Both the position numbers and the translations under genes were made by a program. Shown here one piece after another: positions 10,146-19,733 of a DNA stretch of 64,000 nucleotides. Below the pieces are notes generated by a model. That model was not told the origin of the DNA. It did no database searches and was given only the letters and a program-made list of their open reading frames with translations. Source of the stretch: Prochlorococcus sp. AG-347-I06 (GTDB lineage: Bacteria > Cyanobacteriota > Cyanobacteriia > PCC-6307 > Cyanobiaceae); NCBI GenBank assembly GCA_003281605.1, contig QCBM01000001.1, positions 248,001 through 312,000 of the forward strand, read 5' to 3'. Position 1 is the first letter of the stretch, and each line of letters opens with the position of its first letter.

Positions 10146-10874
10146 ATGGTTAAAGCTAATAAATCAAAAAATAATGTTAAAAACCTTAAAACAGTCTCAA
10201 TTAATAATTTGAGTCACTTTTATGGAAAAAATGAGAATAAAAAACAAGTTCTTAATGACGTTAATTTAAATATTGATAAAGGGGAGTTGGTTCTTTTGAA
10301 AGGACCTTCTGGATGTGGTAAAACAACTCTTTTAACATTAATTGGAGCCTTGAGAACCTGTCAAAGTGGAGATTTAACTGTATTAAATAATCAGTTAAAT
10401 GGAGCATCAAGGAAAACTCGTCAGATTCTTAGAAGAAGTATTGGAATGATTTTTCAAGGTCACAATCTTCTGCGATGTTTAACAGCAGAACAAAATGTCC
10501 AGATGGGAGCCGATTTAATAAAAGGTTTAACATATTTGCAAAGACGTGAAATAGCGCGGAATTGGTTGTCAGCAGTAGGATTAGAAGAACATCATAAAAA
10601 GTTGCCAAATGACTTATCTGGTGGCCAGAAACAGAGAGTCGCAATTGCTCGAGCTTTATCTGCAAACCCAAAACTTTTATTAGCTGATGAGCCCACTTCT
10701 GCTTTAGATAGCGTAACAGGAAGAGAAATAGTAACCCTTTTAAGGAAACTAGCAAAAGAACAAAATTGTTCTGTGCTTATGGTCACCCATGATCCAAGAA
10801 TTTCTGATATGGCTGACAGGATATTAAATATGGAAGATGGTAAAATATATAGTGCTCATAGTGAGCTAATATGA
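10146..10874 (+). CDS. devA: DevA-type ABC exporter ATPase
   Basis: This is the nucleotide-binding subunit of the exporter. Motifs in order: Walker A GPSGCGKT (about 57-64), Q-loop MIFQGHNLL, signature DLSGGQKQRVAIARAL, Walker B LLLADEPTSALDS and the H-loop VTHD. The LolD/MacB-like class fits the DevC permease. It is the last of the three exporter genes (13 bp after devC). The next gene, for a 49-aa basic protein, begins 18 bp downstream and may be carried on the same transcript. Confidence 0.93.
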   Translation: MVKANKSKNNVKNLKTVSINNLSHFYGKNENKKQVLNDVNLNIDKGELVLLKGPSGCGKTTLLTLIGALRTCQSGDLTVLNNQLNGASRKTRQILRRSIGMIFQGHNLLRCLTAEQNVQMGADLIKGLTYLQRREIARNWLSAVGLEEHHKKLPNDLSGGQKQRVAIARALSANPKLLLADEPTSALDSVTGREIVTLLRKLAKEQNCSVLMVTHDPRISDMADRILNMEDGKIYSAHSELI

Positions 10875-10892
10875 TTAAAAGTTTAAAATTTT

Positions 10893-11042
10893 ATGTCTAA
10901 GAGAAGGAATCTAAAAAAAGAAAAGCAGGAACGTAATAGAGCCTATGCTAGAAAATTCAAAAAAAGGAAATTAAGAACTGATGGAAGACCTGATGGTGGA
11001 AACGTTACAGGTACAGCAAATAATGGCGGTGCAGCTGATTAG
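10893..11042 (+). CDS. Small very basic protein, 49 aa
   Basis: A 49-codon frame starts 18 bp after devA. The first 32 residues are extremely Lys/Arg-rich (MSKRRNLKKEKQERNRAYAR, KFKKRKLRTDGRPDGG); the last 17 are Gly/Ala/Asn/Thr-rich and probably disordered. The charge pattern suggests RNA or ribosome binding, but no named family is evident. I recall similar small ORFs in marine picocyanobacteria, which supports it being real; that recall is not verified here. It is followed by a 58-bp gap before the glycosyltransferase gene. Confidence 0.65.
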   Translation: MSKRRNLKKEKQERNRAYARKFKKRKLRTDGRPDGGNVTGTANNGGAAD

Positions 11043-11100
11043 GAAATATCTTTTTTTATCTTTTGGAGTTCAACATATTATGCATATTTAAGACATAATC

Positions 11101-12012
11101 ATGAATGTAAGTATTGTTATACCGACTTACAATAGATTACCTATATTAGAGAAATGTCTATTTGCGCTTGAGAATCAAAAATTAAATACAAATATCAGTA
11201 ATTATGAAGTAATAGTAGTTGATGATGGATCAACTGATGGTACAACCACATGGATAAATAAAAACAAAGCTAATCTTCCACACGTTATTCTATTTCAGCA
11301 AGAACATGGAGGGCCTGCACTTGGAAGAAATCTGGGAGTAATTAAATCAAAATACGAAATTATTATATTCATTGATAGTGATCTTATTGTTTTAGACAAT
11401 TTTATAAATTGCCACGTAGAAAAATTACATGCCTCTTGGAGAAAATATGATAAAAAATGTTTTACCTATGGCTCAGTAGTCAATACATCTAATTTTCTAA
11501 ATCCCCAGAGTGAAAAATATAAAATAATGGACACTTCTTTTGCATACTTTGCTACTGGGAATGTAGCTATATCAAAAGAATTGATTTTAAGTGTGGGATT
11601 ATTCGATACTTCTTTTAGTCTTTACGGTTGGGAGGATTTAGAACTTGGAGAAAGATTAAAAAAAATTGGGACAAAATTAATTAAATGCCCAAATGCAGTA
11701 GGTTTTCATTGGCATCCGCCATTTAATTGTGAACAAATAGATTCATTAATAGCTCAAGAAAAAGAGAGAGCAAAAATGGCTTTATTGTTTTATAAGAAAC
11801 ACCCAAATTTAAGGGTTAGATTTATGATTCAATTAACTCCTCTCCATAATTTACTTTGGCAAATTCTTTGCTTGGGAGGACTAATCAGTGTTGATAGAAT
11901 CCTTCCTTTATTAAGATTCCTAGTAAATATAAGAAGAAATAGACTTGCACTTGAGATACTTAGGATTCCTCTTAACATGATTTACTTTAAACAATTAACC
12001 AAATCAAGATAA
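11101..12012 (+). CDS. Family 2 glycosyltransferase
   Basis: The GT-A fold of GT2 enzymes is evident: MNVSIVIPTYNRLPILEKCL at the N-terminus, VVDDGSTDGT (about 40-50), a metal-binding DSD motif in IIFIDSDLIVLDN, and the acceptor-region GWEDLELGERLKKIG (about 177-191). The last 70 residues are hydrophobic and basic and may lie on the membrane. The enzyme probably transfers a sugar to a surface polysaccharide or lipid; donor and acceptor are unknown. The gene stands alone between the exporter operon and rpsB. Confidence 0.88.
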   Translation: MNVSIVIPTYNRLPILEKCLFALENQKLNTNISNYEVIVVDDGSTDGTTTWINKNKANLPHVILFQQEHGGPALGRNLGVIKSKYEIIIFIDSDLIVLDNFINCHVEKLHASWRKYDKKCFTYGSVVNTSNFLNPQSEKYKIMDTSFAYFATGNVAISKELILSVGLFDTSFSLYGWEDLELGERLKKIGTKLIKCPNAVGFHWHPPFNCEQIDSLIAQEKERAKMALLFYKKHPNLRVRFMIQLTPLHNLLWQILCLGGLISVDRILPLLRFLVNIRRNRLALEILRIPLNMIYFKQLTKSR

Positions 12013-12040
12013 AAAACTTTTAGAAATACACATCACTTGT

Positions 12041-12046
12041 TAGAAT
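12041..12046 (+). promoter_or_regulatory. Possible -10 element for rpsB-tsf
   Basis: TAGAAT at 12041-12046 resembles a sigma-70 -10 hexamer and would place a start site near 12053, just ahead of the pseudoknot at 12066. There is no convincing -35 hexamer, which is common in Prochlorococcus. The call rests mainly on position. Confidence 0.35.
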
Positions 12047-12065
12047 ACTTGAAATAAATTTCACA

Positions 12066-12129
12066 CATCTGACAGTTTCGGGTGAATTATTATTATTAAT
12101 TCCCCGTCAGATGGAGGCTAACCCGAAAC
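12066..12129 (+). promoter_or_regulatory. H-type pseudoknot leader of rpsB-tsf
   Basis: Two perfect helices interlock. Stem 1 is CATCTGAC (12066-12073) with GTCAGATG (12106-12113). Stem 2 is GTTTCGGGT (12075-12083), in the loop of stem 1, with ACCCGAAAC (12121-12129). The long loop holds a further hairpin (GAATTA 12084-12089 with TAATTC 12097-12102). GGG 12080-12082 can instead pair with CCC 12103-12105, extending that hairpin and excluding stem 2. A GGAGG at 12113-12117 lies between the stem halves and rpsB starts 12 bp after the element. Autoregulation by ribosomal protein S2, known for rpsB leaders elsewhere, is the simplest role. Confidence 0.8.
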
Positions 12130-12141
12130 CCTTTTTAAATT

Positions 12142-12846
12142 ATGGCTGTTGTATCACTATCAGAAATGATGGAAGCTGGTGCTCATTTTGGGCATCAAAC
12201 TAGACGTTGGAATCCCAAGATGTCTAAGTATATATATTGCGCGAGAAATGGAGTTCATATTATTGACCTTGTAAAAACAGCATTGTGTATGAACAATGCA
12301 TATAAATGGACGAGAAACGCTGCAAAAAGCGGTAAACGTTTCCTATTTGTAGGTACAAAAAAACAAGCATCAGATGTAGTAGCTCAGGAAGCTACACGCT
12401 GCGGAGCTGCATATGTAAATCAAAGATGGCTTGGAGGGATGTTGACTAATTGGACAACAATGAAAGCTAGGATTGAGAGATTAAAGGATTTAGAAAGAAT
12501 GGAAAGTAGTGGTTCAATAGCAATGAGGCCTAAAAAAGAAGCTGCAGTATTAAGGAGAGAACTTGAAAGATTACAAAAATACTTAGGTGGACTTAAGGGT
12601 ATGAGAAGATTACCAGATGTAGTTGTATTGGTTGATCAGAGAAGAGAATCTAATGCAGTATTAGAAGCTAGAAAATTAGATATCTCATTAGTATCAATGT
12701 TGGATACAAATTGCGATCCGGATTTGTGTGAAGTTCCAATTCCTTGTAATGATGATGCCGTTAGATCTGTGCAACTTATTTTGGGAAGACTTGCAGATGC
12801 CATAAATGAAGGTAGAAAAGGCTCTAATGCCGAAAGAAAAAATTAA
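12142..12846 (+). CDS. rpsB: 30S ribosomal protein S2
   Basis: S2 binds late to the 30S subunit near the S1 site. The sequence follows the family from the start: [22 protein letters not shown], then [14 protein letters not shown] and [11 protein letters not shown], and the C-terminal [24 protein letters not shown]. At 234 aa it is full length. It is followed after 44 bp by tsf, the usual rpsB-tsf operon, and preceded by a structured leader (12066-12129) that probably controls both genes. Confidence 0.98.
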   Translation: MAVVSLSEMMEAGAHFGHQTRRWNPKMSKYIYCARNGVHIIDLVKTALCMNNAYKWTRNAAKSGKRFLFVGTKKQASDVVAQEATRCGAAYVNQRWLGGMLTNWTTMKARIERLKDLERMESSGSIAMRPKKEAAVLRRELERLQKYLGGLKGMRRLPDVVVLVDQRRESNAVLEARKLDISLVSMLDTNCDPDLCEVPIPCNDDAVRSVQLILGRLADAINEGRKGSNAERKN

Positions 12847-12890
12847 ATTCCAATTTAAAACAAACTATTCACTATTTTTTATTACTTCAA

Positions 12891-13547
12891 ATGGGAAACA
12901 TTACAGCAAAACTTGTAAAAGATCTTAGAGATAAAACTGGCGCAGGAATGATGGACTGCAAAAAAGCACTTAACGAAACTGAAGGAAATCTAGATAAAGC
13001 TTTGGAATGGTTAAGAAAGAAAGGTATAGCTAGTGCTGAAAAGAAATCGGGAAGAGTAGCGGCCGAAGGTTCAATTGGTAGCTATATACATACTGGATCA
13101 AGAGTAGGAGTTTTACTAGAGTTAAATTGTGAAACTGATTTCGTTGCTAGAGGTGATATATTCCAATCTCTGTTGAAGGATGTCTCAATGCAAGTAGCAG
13201 CGTGCCCAAATGTTGAGTATGTATCAATTGATGAAATACCAGAAGATGTTGTGGAAAAAGAAAAGCAGATTGAAATGGGTAGAGATGATTTATCTGGGAA
13301 ACCAGAACAAATTAAAGAAAAAATAGTTGAAGGGAGAATAGCAAAAAGACTTAATGAGCTTGTTTTGCTTTCACAACCCTACATTAAAGATAGTTCTCTA
13401 ACAGTTGAGGATCTTGTTAAACAAGCAGCAGCAAAAATTGGCGAAAATATCAAAGTACGACGCTTTACAAGATATACATTAGGTGAAGGTATCGAAAAAA
13501 ATCAGATGGACTTTGCTGAAGAGGTCGCATCAATGCAAACAAAATAG
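12891..13547 (+). CDS. tsf: Elongation factor Ts
   Basis: EF-Ts recharges EF-Tu by promoting GDP release. The N-terminal UBA-like region ([19 protein letters not shown], about 9-27) and the conserved core block with FVARGD (about 83-88) are intact. At 218 aa it is the short form typical of cyanobacteria and chloroplast-type proteins. It is the second gene of rpsB-tsf. A reading frame of the following hypothetical gene extends back into the tsf 3' end, but its real start is most likely just after the tsf stop. Confidence 0.97.
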   Translation: MGNITAKLVKDLRDKTGAGMMDCKKALNETEGNLDKALEWLRKKGIASAEKKSGRVAAEGSIGSYIHTGSRVGVLLELNCETDFVARGDIFQSLLKDVSMQVAACPNVEYVSIDEIPEDVVEKEKQIEMGRDDLSGKPEQIKEKIVEGRIAKRLNELVLLSQPYIKDSSLTVEDLVKQAAAKIGENIKVRRFTRYTLGEGIEKNQMDFAEEVASMQTK

Positions 13548-13551
13548 TCAC

Positions 13552-14637
13552 TTGAATGATTTGAATAATTTCAATAATTACCTACATATAGATAAAATTA
13601 ATTCTCAATTAGAGAGAGCAGATAAACAAAAAAGAATATTAAGTAGAAATATCCATAGGGAATATAGACTTTATCTTAATCTAGTAAGAGATCTACTTTT
13701 CATCTCTGTAGAAAATGGCCTTAATCAAATATATAGTTATCCAACAATTAATGATAATTTCTTAAATGAAAAAAAATTCTATAGTCTTTTTGAAAAAAAA
13801 ATAAGTAAATTAATATTTACGAGTTTACCCTTTTTAACAGTAGAACAATTAAAGATAAATGAAATTGAAAAAAATATAAATAAGGAAATTAATTTTACTA
13901 TTTTTGATGGTTCCACAAAAAAAAAGGATGATCAAAAAGAAAAATTTCAATATGAAGATGGTTTTCAATTAAAAGAACCCATTCAGTTTGAGATTACTGA
14001 AGACTTTTCAAATACTTCTGAATATTATCAAGCTGATAATAAAGAGAAATTCGTATCACTTGATTTAGATTATTACGATCATAATAATTATTTATCTAGT
14101 AGCAATATTACTGAAAATTTAGGAGTTGAAAAACAACTTATCTCCTCGCTACTTGAATTAATAGGCGAAGGAAAGGTTGAAAAACTAAGACATACAAAAA
14201 AAAATAATATCAATCAAATGGATATTTCAACCAAAAATCAGATTCCTAAAAATTTTGATTTTATAGATAAGTCACTGGAAAATTTACTAATGAATCTTTC
14301 ATATGAGATTAATCAAGAATTATTTAAGGCCAATCTAATAAAAAAGATGATATCTAAAGATTCTTTTGATTACTTAGTAGGCAAAAATTTGATGATAAAA
14401 CATCCGTATCCTTTTATTATTAATTTCGAATTGAACTTAAATCGTCCGCTATTAAACGGTAATAATTTTCCCAGTATTATTTTCTTTAATATATCTACTG
14501 TTGAGTTAGAATTTAAAAATTTAAATCTTTCTATTCAAAGGAATAAAATAAATGAGCTGAAAAATCAATTTCAGCGTTTGATTAAAAAAGAGACATACTG
14601 GAGGCAAAAACAAATAACTTTGAATAAAATACGTTGA
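13552..14637 (+). CDS. Conserved-looking hypothetical protein, about 361 aa
   Basis: I do not recognise a domain. The chain is hydrophilic, Lys/Asn/Ile-rich and mostly helical, with a C-terminal half (from about 235) that looks folded: NFDFIDKSLENLLMNLSYEINQELF and HPYPFIINFELNLNRPLL. The open frame extends back to 13483 inside tsf, but I place the start at the TTG at 13552, 4 bp after the tsf stop, because the upstream part has unrelated composition. A TTG at 13561 is also possible. It sits between tsf and recG, 21 bp before recG, and probably belongs to the same transcript. Confidence 0.7.
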   Translation: MNDLNNFNNYLHIDKINSQLERADKQKRILSRNIHREYRLYLNLVRDLLFISVENGLNQIYSYPTINDNFLNEKKFYSLFEKKISKLIFTSLPFLTVEQLKINEIEKNINKEINFTIFDGSTKKKDDQKEKFQYEDGFQLKEPIQFEITEDFSNTSEYYQADNKEKFVSLDLDYYDHNNYLSSSNITENLGVEKQLISSLLELIGEGKVEKLRHTKKNNINQMDISTKNQIPKNFDFIDKSLENLLMNLSYEINQELFKANLIKKMISKDSFDYLVGKNLMIKHPYPFIINFELNLNRPLLNGNNFPSIIFFNISTVELEFKNLNLSIQRNKINELKNQFQRLIKKETYWRQKQITLNKIR

Positions 14638-14658
14638 AAAAATAACTCTTTTTCAAAT

Positions 14659-17115
14659 GTGACTATTAGCGGGAATAATAATAAATTAATTAAAGATTGG
14701 ATAAGACCTCTTCAAAAGTCTCTTACTATTGAAACTGAAAACAAATTTATTAATACTTTAGGAAGAGAAAAATATTTTAATGATTATTTGCATGAATCAC
14801 TAAAAAAACTAGATAATCTAAATCTCTCAGACGAATATTTAAGAATATTTTATGAATTTTCTAAAAAATATAATGAATATAAAAAATTAGATGAAAATCA
14901 AAGAAAAAGATTAATTATAGATACAAGAAAAAATCTCTATAAACTAGGTAAATCTCTAGAAATAGAGAGTTCTAATATTATTTCTAATAATGTTTATCTG
15001 AATAAAGCTGATTCAAGTTTGTCTTATGATTCAGATATTTCATTAATAAAAAATGTAGGAAAAGTTTATAAAAATAAGCTTAATGAATTAGGGATTTTTC
15101 ACATAAAAGATCTAATTAATTATTTCCCACGAACATATATAGACTATACAAATAGAGTCAAGATAATAAATTTAAAACCAGATAACTTATACACGTGCAT
15201 TGCAAACGTTAAAAGATTTTATATTCACAAGAGTAAAAAAAATAACAATTTATCAATAATGAATATTGTTGTTTCTGATGAAACGTCTTCGATAAAGGTT
15301 ACAAAATTTTTTTTAGGAAGAAGATTTAGATCTTACTCCTTTTTTACATCTCAAAAATCTTTGTATACTGCTGGTACAAAATTGGCAATTTCCGGTAAGG
15401 TTAAATTGACAGAGTATGGCAAAACTTTTGTAGATCCGCAGATTGAAATTCTTAAGGATAACAATGATGATTTTAATTTCTCAGGAAAAATAATACCCTT
15501 GTATTCATTAGGTGAAGCATTATCAAATATTAGTTTTATAAAACTTATGAAAAAGGTACTAATTTATGCAAAGCAATATCCAGAAATTTTAAATAAAAAG
15601 CAACTTGATTCATTATCTTTATTATCAAAAGGAGAGTCGTTGATTAATATTCATTTTCCACCAACTCAACAGGCACTTATTGAGTCAAAAAAACGTTTGG
15701 TTTTTGATGAGTTGTTCCTACTTCAAATAAAGTTCCTACTTAGAAAAAGAAAGATGAACAAAAATGTAACTTCTCAACAATTACCTCAAAAGAAATCTTT
15801 ACTAAAAGAATTTTTAAATACTTTTCCTTTTGAATTAACAAAATCTCAAGAAAATGTTTTAAATGAAATTAAGAAAGATTTATCTAATCCCGTACCAATG
15901 TCTAGATTGCTTCAGGGAGATGTGGGAAGCGGTAAAACCATAATTGCAATAGCGTCTCTTTTACTTGTCATTGAAAAAAACCTGCAAGGTGCATTTATGG
16001 TCCCAACTGAGGTATTGGCAGAACAGCATTATAAAAATTTATTAAAATATTTGAACCCCCTTTTAGTTTCTGTTGAACTACTTACTGGGAATACTCCTCA
16101 AAAAAAGAGAAAAGAAATTTTCTCTAATTTGAACAATGGATTAGTTGATATCCTTGTAGGTACTCATGCATTATTTGAAGATAAAGTCATCTTTAATGCA
16201 TTAGGGATGGTCGTAATTGATGAACAACATAGATTTGGAGTTACTCAAAGAAATAGATTACTTAACAAAGGAGAAAATACTAACTTGTTATCAATGACAG
16301 CAACACCAATTCCAAGAACTCTTGCGCTTTCCATTTATGGTGATTTAGATGTGAGTCAAATTACGGAACTCCCTCCTGGGAGAGTTCCTATAACTACAAA
16401 AATAATTTCAGAAGATGATTTAACTAACTTGTTCAAAATAGTTGAAGATGAGATCAATAATGGAAAGCAAGCATATGTGATTTTGCCACTTATAGAAGAT
16501 TCAGAAAAAATAAATTTAAGCTCCGCAAAGAAAACATTCAAATATTTATCAGAAGATGTCTTTTTTAACAAAAAAGTTGGATTATTACATGGCAAATTAA
16601 GTTCACAAGAAAAGAATGAAGTGATTAATTCTTTTTTAAAGAATGAAATTAATATATTGGTCTCTACGACTGTAATTGAGGTTGGCATTGATGTGCCCAA
16701 CGCCACAATTATGATTATTTATAATTCGGACAGATTTGGCTTGTCCCAGCTACATCAATTGAGGGGGAGAGTTGGTAGAGGATCAACAAAATCTTTTTGT
16801 TATCTGGTAACCTCCGATAAAAATGGATTAGAAAATAAACGACTTTGTGTTTTGCAAAAATCTAATGATGGCTTTTATATCGCTGAAAAAGACTTGGAGC
16901 TTAGAGGACCAGGTCAGATATTAGGATATAGACAATCCGGATTGCCTGATTTTGTACTGGACAATTTACCTAACAATAAATTTCTTATTGATAAGGCTCG
17001 TGAAGAGGCTATTAAGATTGTTAGTGATGATCCTGATTTAAAAGAAAATATTGTTTTAAGGAATATACTTATTGATAATTCTGATAATAAATTCATTCAT
17101 GATTTCTTAAATTGA
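14659..17115 (+). CDS. recG: ATP-dependent DNA helicase RecG
   Basis: RecG remodels stalled replication forks and branch-migrates Holliday junctions. The N-terminal wedge/OB region (about 130-280) contains IKDLINYFPRTYIDYTN. The helicase core carries Walker A GDVGSGKT, the DEQH box (VVIDEQHRFG), SMTATPIPRTLA, and the C-terminal motifs VSTTVIEVGIDVPNA and QLRGRVGRG. The 818-aa length includes an N-terminal extension of about 120 residues, usual in cyanobacterial RecG. The start is GTG at 14659. Confidence 0.96.
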   Translation: MTISGNNNKLIKDWIRPLQKSLTIETENKFINTLGREKYFNDYLHESLKKLDNLNLSDEYLRIFYEFSKKYNEYKKLDENQRKRLIIDTRKNLYKLGKSLEIESSNIISNNVYLNKADSSLSYDSDISLIKNVGKVYKNKLNELGIFHIKDLINYFPRTYIDYTNRVKIINLKPDNLYTCIANVKRFYIHKSKKNNNLSIMNIVVSDETSSIKVTKFFLGRRFRSYSFFTSQKSLYTAGTKLAISGKVKLTEYGKTFVDPQIEILKDNNDDFNFSGKIIPLYSLGEALSNISFIKLMKKVLIYAKQYPEILNKKQLDSLSLLSKGESLINIHFPPTQQALIESKKRLVFDELFLLQIKFLLRKRKMNKNVTSQQLPQKKSLLKEFLNTFPFELTKSQENVLNEIKKDLSNPVPMSRLLQGDVGSGKTIIAIASLLLVIEKNLQGAFMVPTEVLAEQHYKNLLKYLNPLLVSVELLTGNTPQKKRKEIFSNLNNGLVDILVGTHALFEDKVIFNALGMVVIDEQHRFGVTQRNRLLNKGENTNLLSMTATPIPRTLALSIYGDLDVSQITELPPGRVPITTKIISEDDLTNLFKIVEDEINNGKQAYVILPLIEDSEKINLSSAKKTFKYLSEDVFFNKKVGLLHGKLSSQEKNEVINSFLKNEINILVSTTVIEVGIDVPNATIMIIYNSDRFGLSQLHQLRGRVGRGSTKSFCYLVTSDKNGLENKRLCVLQKSNDGFYIAEKDLELRGPGQILGYRQSGLPDFVLDNLPNNKFLIDKAREEAIKIVSDDPDLKENIVLRNILIDNSDNKFIHDFLN

Positions 17116-17172
17116 TAACTATCATTGTAATTTTTTATATTTATGCCACTATAAATCAATTGCAAATTTCAA

Positions 17173-17856
17173 TTGAAAATTTGGAATAGAATACCAATTA
17201 AAGATAATGGAGATAAATTAATAGCTATACCTAGTTGCCTAAAGTTTTTAGATCCACACCCTTACTTTAATTTAGGAGCACCTTATAAAGATAAAACGTC
17301 TATTTGGAAATTAAGGGAGGAGGTTGTAAATAGATTAGTAAAAGTAAATGATTATTTGATATCAAAGAGTAGTTTTAATCTTTTAATTTATGACAGTTGG
17401 CGACCTTTAGAAGTCCAGGAATTTATGTTTAAAAGGGCATTTTTATTAGAGTGTGAAAAATCCGATATTGATATTTCTTTTGAAAATATAAAATCTTATC
17501 CATCTATTTTAAAAAAAGTTGAAAAATATTGGGCCTATCCTTCTGATGACACTAAGTGTCCTCCCCCACATTCAACTGGGGGCGCATTGGATGTTTGCTT
17601 TTCAGATAAAGATGGAAATCTTGTTGAAATGGGAAGTATGGTTGATCAAATGGATGAGACCTCAAATCCATATTTTTATGCAAACATAAAGAATGAAGGA
17701 GCAATTATTTGGAATAGTAGAAGAAATTTATTAAGGGAAATTATGACTAAATTCGGATTTGCTCAACATCCTAATGAATGGTGGCATTTTAGTTATGGTG
17801 ATCAATTATGGGCTTGGAAAAATAAAAAAGCAAATGCTCTTTATGGAAAAATTTAA
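17173..17856 (+). CDS. D-alanyl-D-alanine dipeptidase (VanX-like, M15 family)
   Basis: The zinc-site signature of VanX is present: HSTGGALDVCF supplies the first His and the Asp, and EWWHFSYG the catalytic Glu and last His. An upstream YDSWRPLEVQEF block matches the family's conserved Arg region. The 227-aa length is normal. The enzyme should cleave D-Ala-D-Ala for cell-wall recycling or act on related dipeptides; a vancomycin-resistance role is not implied. The start is TTG at 17173. No signal peptide is seen, so the product is cytoplasmic. It converges on sir with 3 bp between stops. Confidence 0.88.
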   Translation: MKIWNRIPIKDNGDKLIAIPSCLKFLDPHPYFNLGAPYKDKTSIWKLREEVVNRLVKVNDYLISKSSFNLLIYDSWRPLEVQEFMFKRAFLLECEKSDIDISFENIKSYPSILKKVEKYWAYPSDDTKCPPPHSTGGALDVCFSDKDGNLVEMGSMVDQMDETSNPYFYANIKNEGAIIWNSRRNLLREIMTKFGFAQHPNEWWHFSYGDQLWAWKNKKANALYGKI

Positions 17857-17859
17857 ATT

Positions 17860-19647
17860 CTATTGATTTTCATTTAGTAAATTTAATATATAATTTTGAT
17901 CTTGAGTATTTATATAATCTCCGAAATCCAAATCCAAATTACTCTTCCAATTTTCAAATAACGGTTGAAGAGTTTTTTCTAAATCGTTAAGTTCCATTCT
18001 TTGTAAAAATGGTTTAGCAAGCCTTTGTAGATTTTTACTTCCCCCCAACCATAATTGGTACTTGTTTTGCCCACTTCCAACAAGTGCTAATTCGGCCATA
18101 TAAGGCCTTGTACATCCATTCGGACATCCTGTCATTCTGAATAATATTGTCTTTTGTATTTTCAGATCTAATAGTAAATTTTCAATCCTTTGTAGCACAT
18201 CAGGTAATATTCTTTCAGCTTCAGTCATTGCAAGACCACAAAGTGGTAAAGCAGGACATGCTAAAGCGTGTCTTTGTATTTCATTAATTTTTTCTAAATT
18301 TTCGTATCCAATCTTTGTTAGAGATTTTTGAATTTCACCTTTGTTTTTATTGGCGATATTACAAAGTAAAATATCTTGATTAGGTGTGAGTCTTAAATCT
18401 AAATCAAATTTTTTAACAATACTTGTGATGGTAGTCTTCTTGTCTCCAGATAATCTTCCTGATAATAATGGTAAACCTACGAAATGGGAGGTTTTATTTT
18501 GTTTATGCCAACCAAGGTAATCAATAAGTACCTTATCAGGTTCTTTTCTAATTTTTTTAATTTCTTTTTTGAAATACTTATCAGAAAGTATCTTTTTGAA
18601 CCATTTAATACCTTTTCTATGAAGAAGATATTTCATTCTCGAATTTTTTCTTGATTTTCTATCACCATAATCTCTTTGAATAGCAACAATACTTTGTATT
18701 AATTCATAAACATCATGTTCTTCAACATATCCAAGTGGATCTGCAATTCTGGCAAAGGTCTCCTCATTATTATGTGTGCGACCCATACCACCCCCAACAT
18801 AGAAGTTACATCCTTCTAATTTTCCATCTTTAGAAGTAAAGGCAACTATTCCTATGTCATTGGTAAGAAGATCAACAGAATTGTCCCCAGGAACTGTCAC
18901 GGCACATTTGAATTTTCTCGGTAAATAAGTTGAACCATAAAGAGGCTCATCTTTTATCCCACTAAAAACATTATCTTTGAATTGTAGTTTCCTAATTGCT
19001 TCAATATCTTTGTCAGGCTTTATGGTGTACTCTAGATCTCCATCAGCCCAGAGCTCTAAAAAAGTTCCTTGGCCAGCCATGGGGGTGAGAAGATCTGCAA
19101 CTTTTTTTGCCAATGCTCTTGCAACAACATAGTCTGGCGAATCAAATGGAGCCGCAGGGGCCATAACGTTTCTATTAATGTCACCACATGCAGCTAATGT
19201 GGAGCCCATTGAATTTACTATTGTTTGAATTACTTCCTTTAGGTTGTCCTTTCTGATCCCATGCATTTGAAAGGCTTGTCTTGTAGTGGCTCTAAGTGTT
19301 CCATTACCTAGTTTGTCAGATAATTCATCTAATGCTAAAAATAATTTCCCAGGGACTTCGCCGCCCGGATTTCTTAACCTAAGCATCATTTGCCAATCTT
19401 TACTTTTGCCCGGCCTTCTATTTTCCCTGTTATCTTGTTGATAACTACCATGAAATTTTAATAACTGGACTGCATCATTAGTAAAATGATCACTTTCATT
19501 GACTAATTCTGTAGCAAGTGGTTCCTTAAGAAATTGGCTACTTTTTTTAAAATTTTCAAATTTAGAAACTTCTAGTCCATTTGCTAAACAAACAGTCTCT
19601 TCCTTTGCAGAATCTTTTTTCTTTTTTACTTTCTCAACCTTGATCAA
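17860..19647 (-). CDS. sir: Ferredoxin-dependent sulfite reductase
   Basis: This enzyme reduces sulfite to sulfide with six electrons from ferredoxin, using siroheme bridged to a [4Fe-4S] cluster. The four cluster cysteines are visible in the two standard motifs CPALPLC and CPNGC near residues 475-525. The NRNVMAPAAPF block and the duplicated ferredoxin-reductase half-domains fit the family. The 595-aa length with a Lys-rich start is normal for cyanobacterial Sir and longer than most nitrite reductases, which share the fold. It is divergent from glyS with 86 bp between starts. Confidence 0.93.
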   Translation of the reverse strand: MIKVEKVKKKKDSAKEETVCLANGLEVSKFENFKKSSQFLKEPLATELVNESDHFTNDAVQLLKFHGSYQQDNRENRRPGKSKDWQMMLRLRNPGGEVPGKLFLALDELSDKLGNGTLRATTRQAFQMHGIRKDNLKEVIQTIVNSMGSTLAACGDINRNVMAPAAPFDSPDYVVARALAKKVADLLTPMAGQGTFLELWADGDLEYTIKPDKDIEAIRKLQFKDNVFSGIKDEPLYGSTYLPRKFKCAVTVPGDNSVDLLTNDIGIVAFTSKDGKLEGCNFYVGGGMGRTHNNEETFARIADPLGYVEEHDVYELIQSIVAIQRDYGDRKSRKNSRMKYLLHRKGIKWFKKILSDKYFKKEIKKIRKEPDKVLIDYLGWHKQNKTSHFVGLPLLSGRLSGDKKTTITSIVKKFDLDLRLTPNQDILLCNIANKNKGEIQKSLTKIGYENLEKINEIQRHALACPALPLCGLAMTEAERILPDVLQRIENLLLDLKIQKTILFRMTGCPNGCTRPYMAELALVGSGQNKYQLWLGGSKNLQRLAKPFLQRMELNDLEKTLQPLFENWKSNLDLDFGDYINTQDQNYILNLLNENQ

Positions 19648-19733
19648 AGGTCCAAAACATATCTCTTTTTATACATTAGCGAAAAGCTTATTTAACTGGT
19701 AGTAAATTATAGTAAGTAAAGTCATATTTTATC

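Noticed and set aside
13483-13551. N-terminal extension of the hypothetical gene into tsf
   Set aside because: The extra residues lie in the EF-Ts 3' end in another frame and look unlike the rest of the protein; the TTG at 13552 is a better start.
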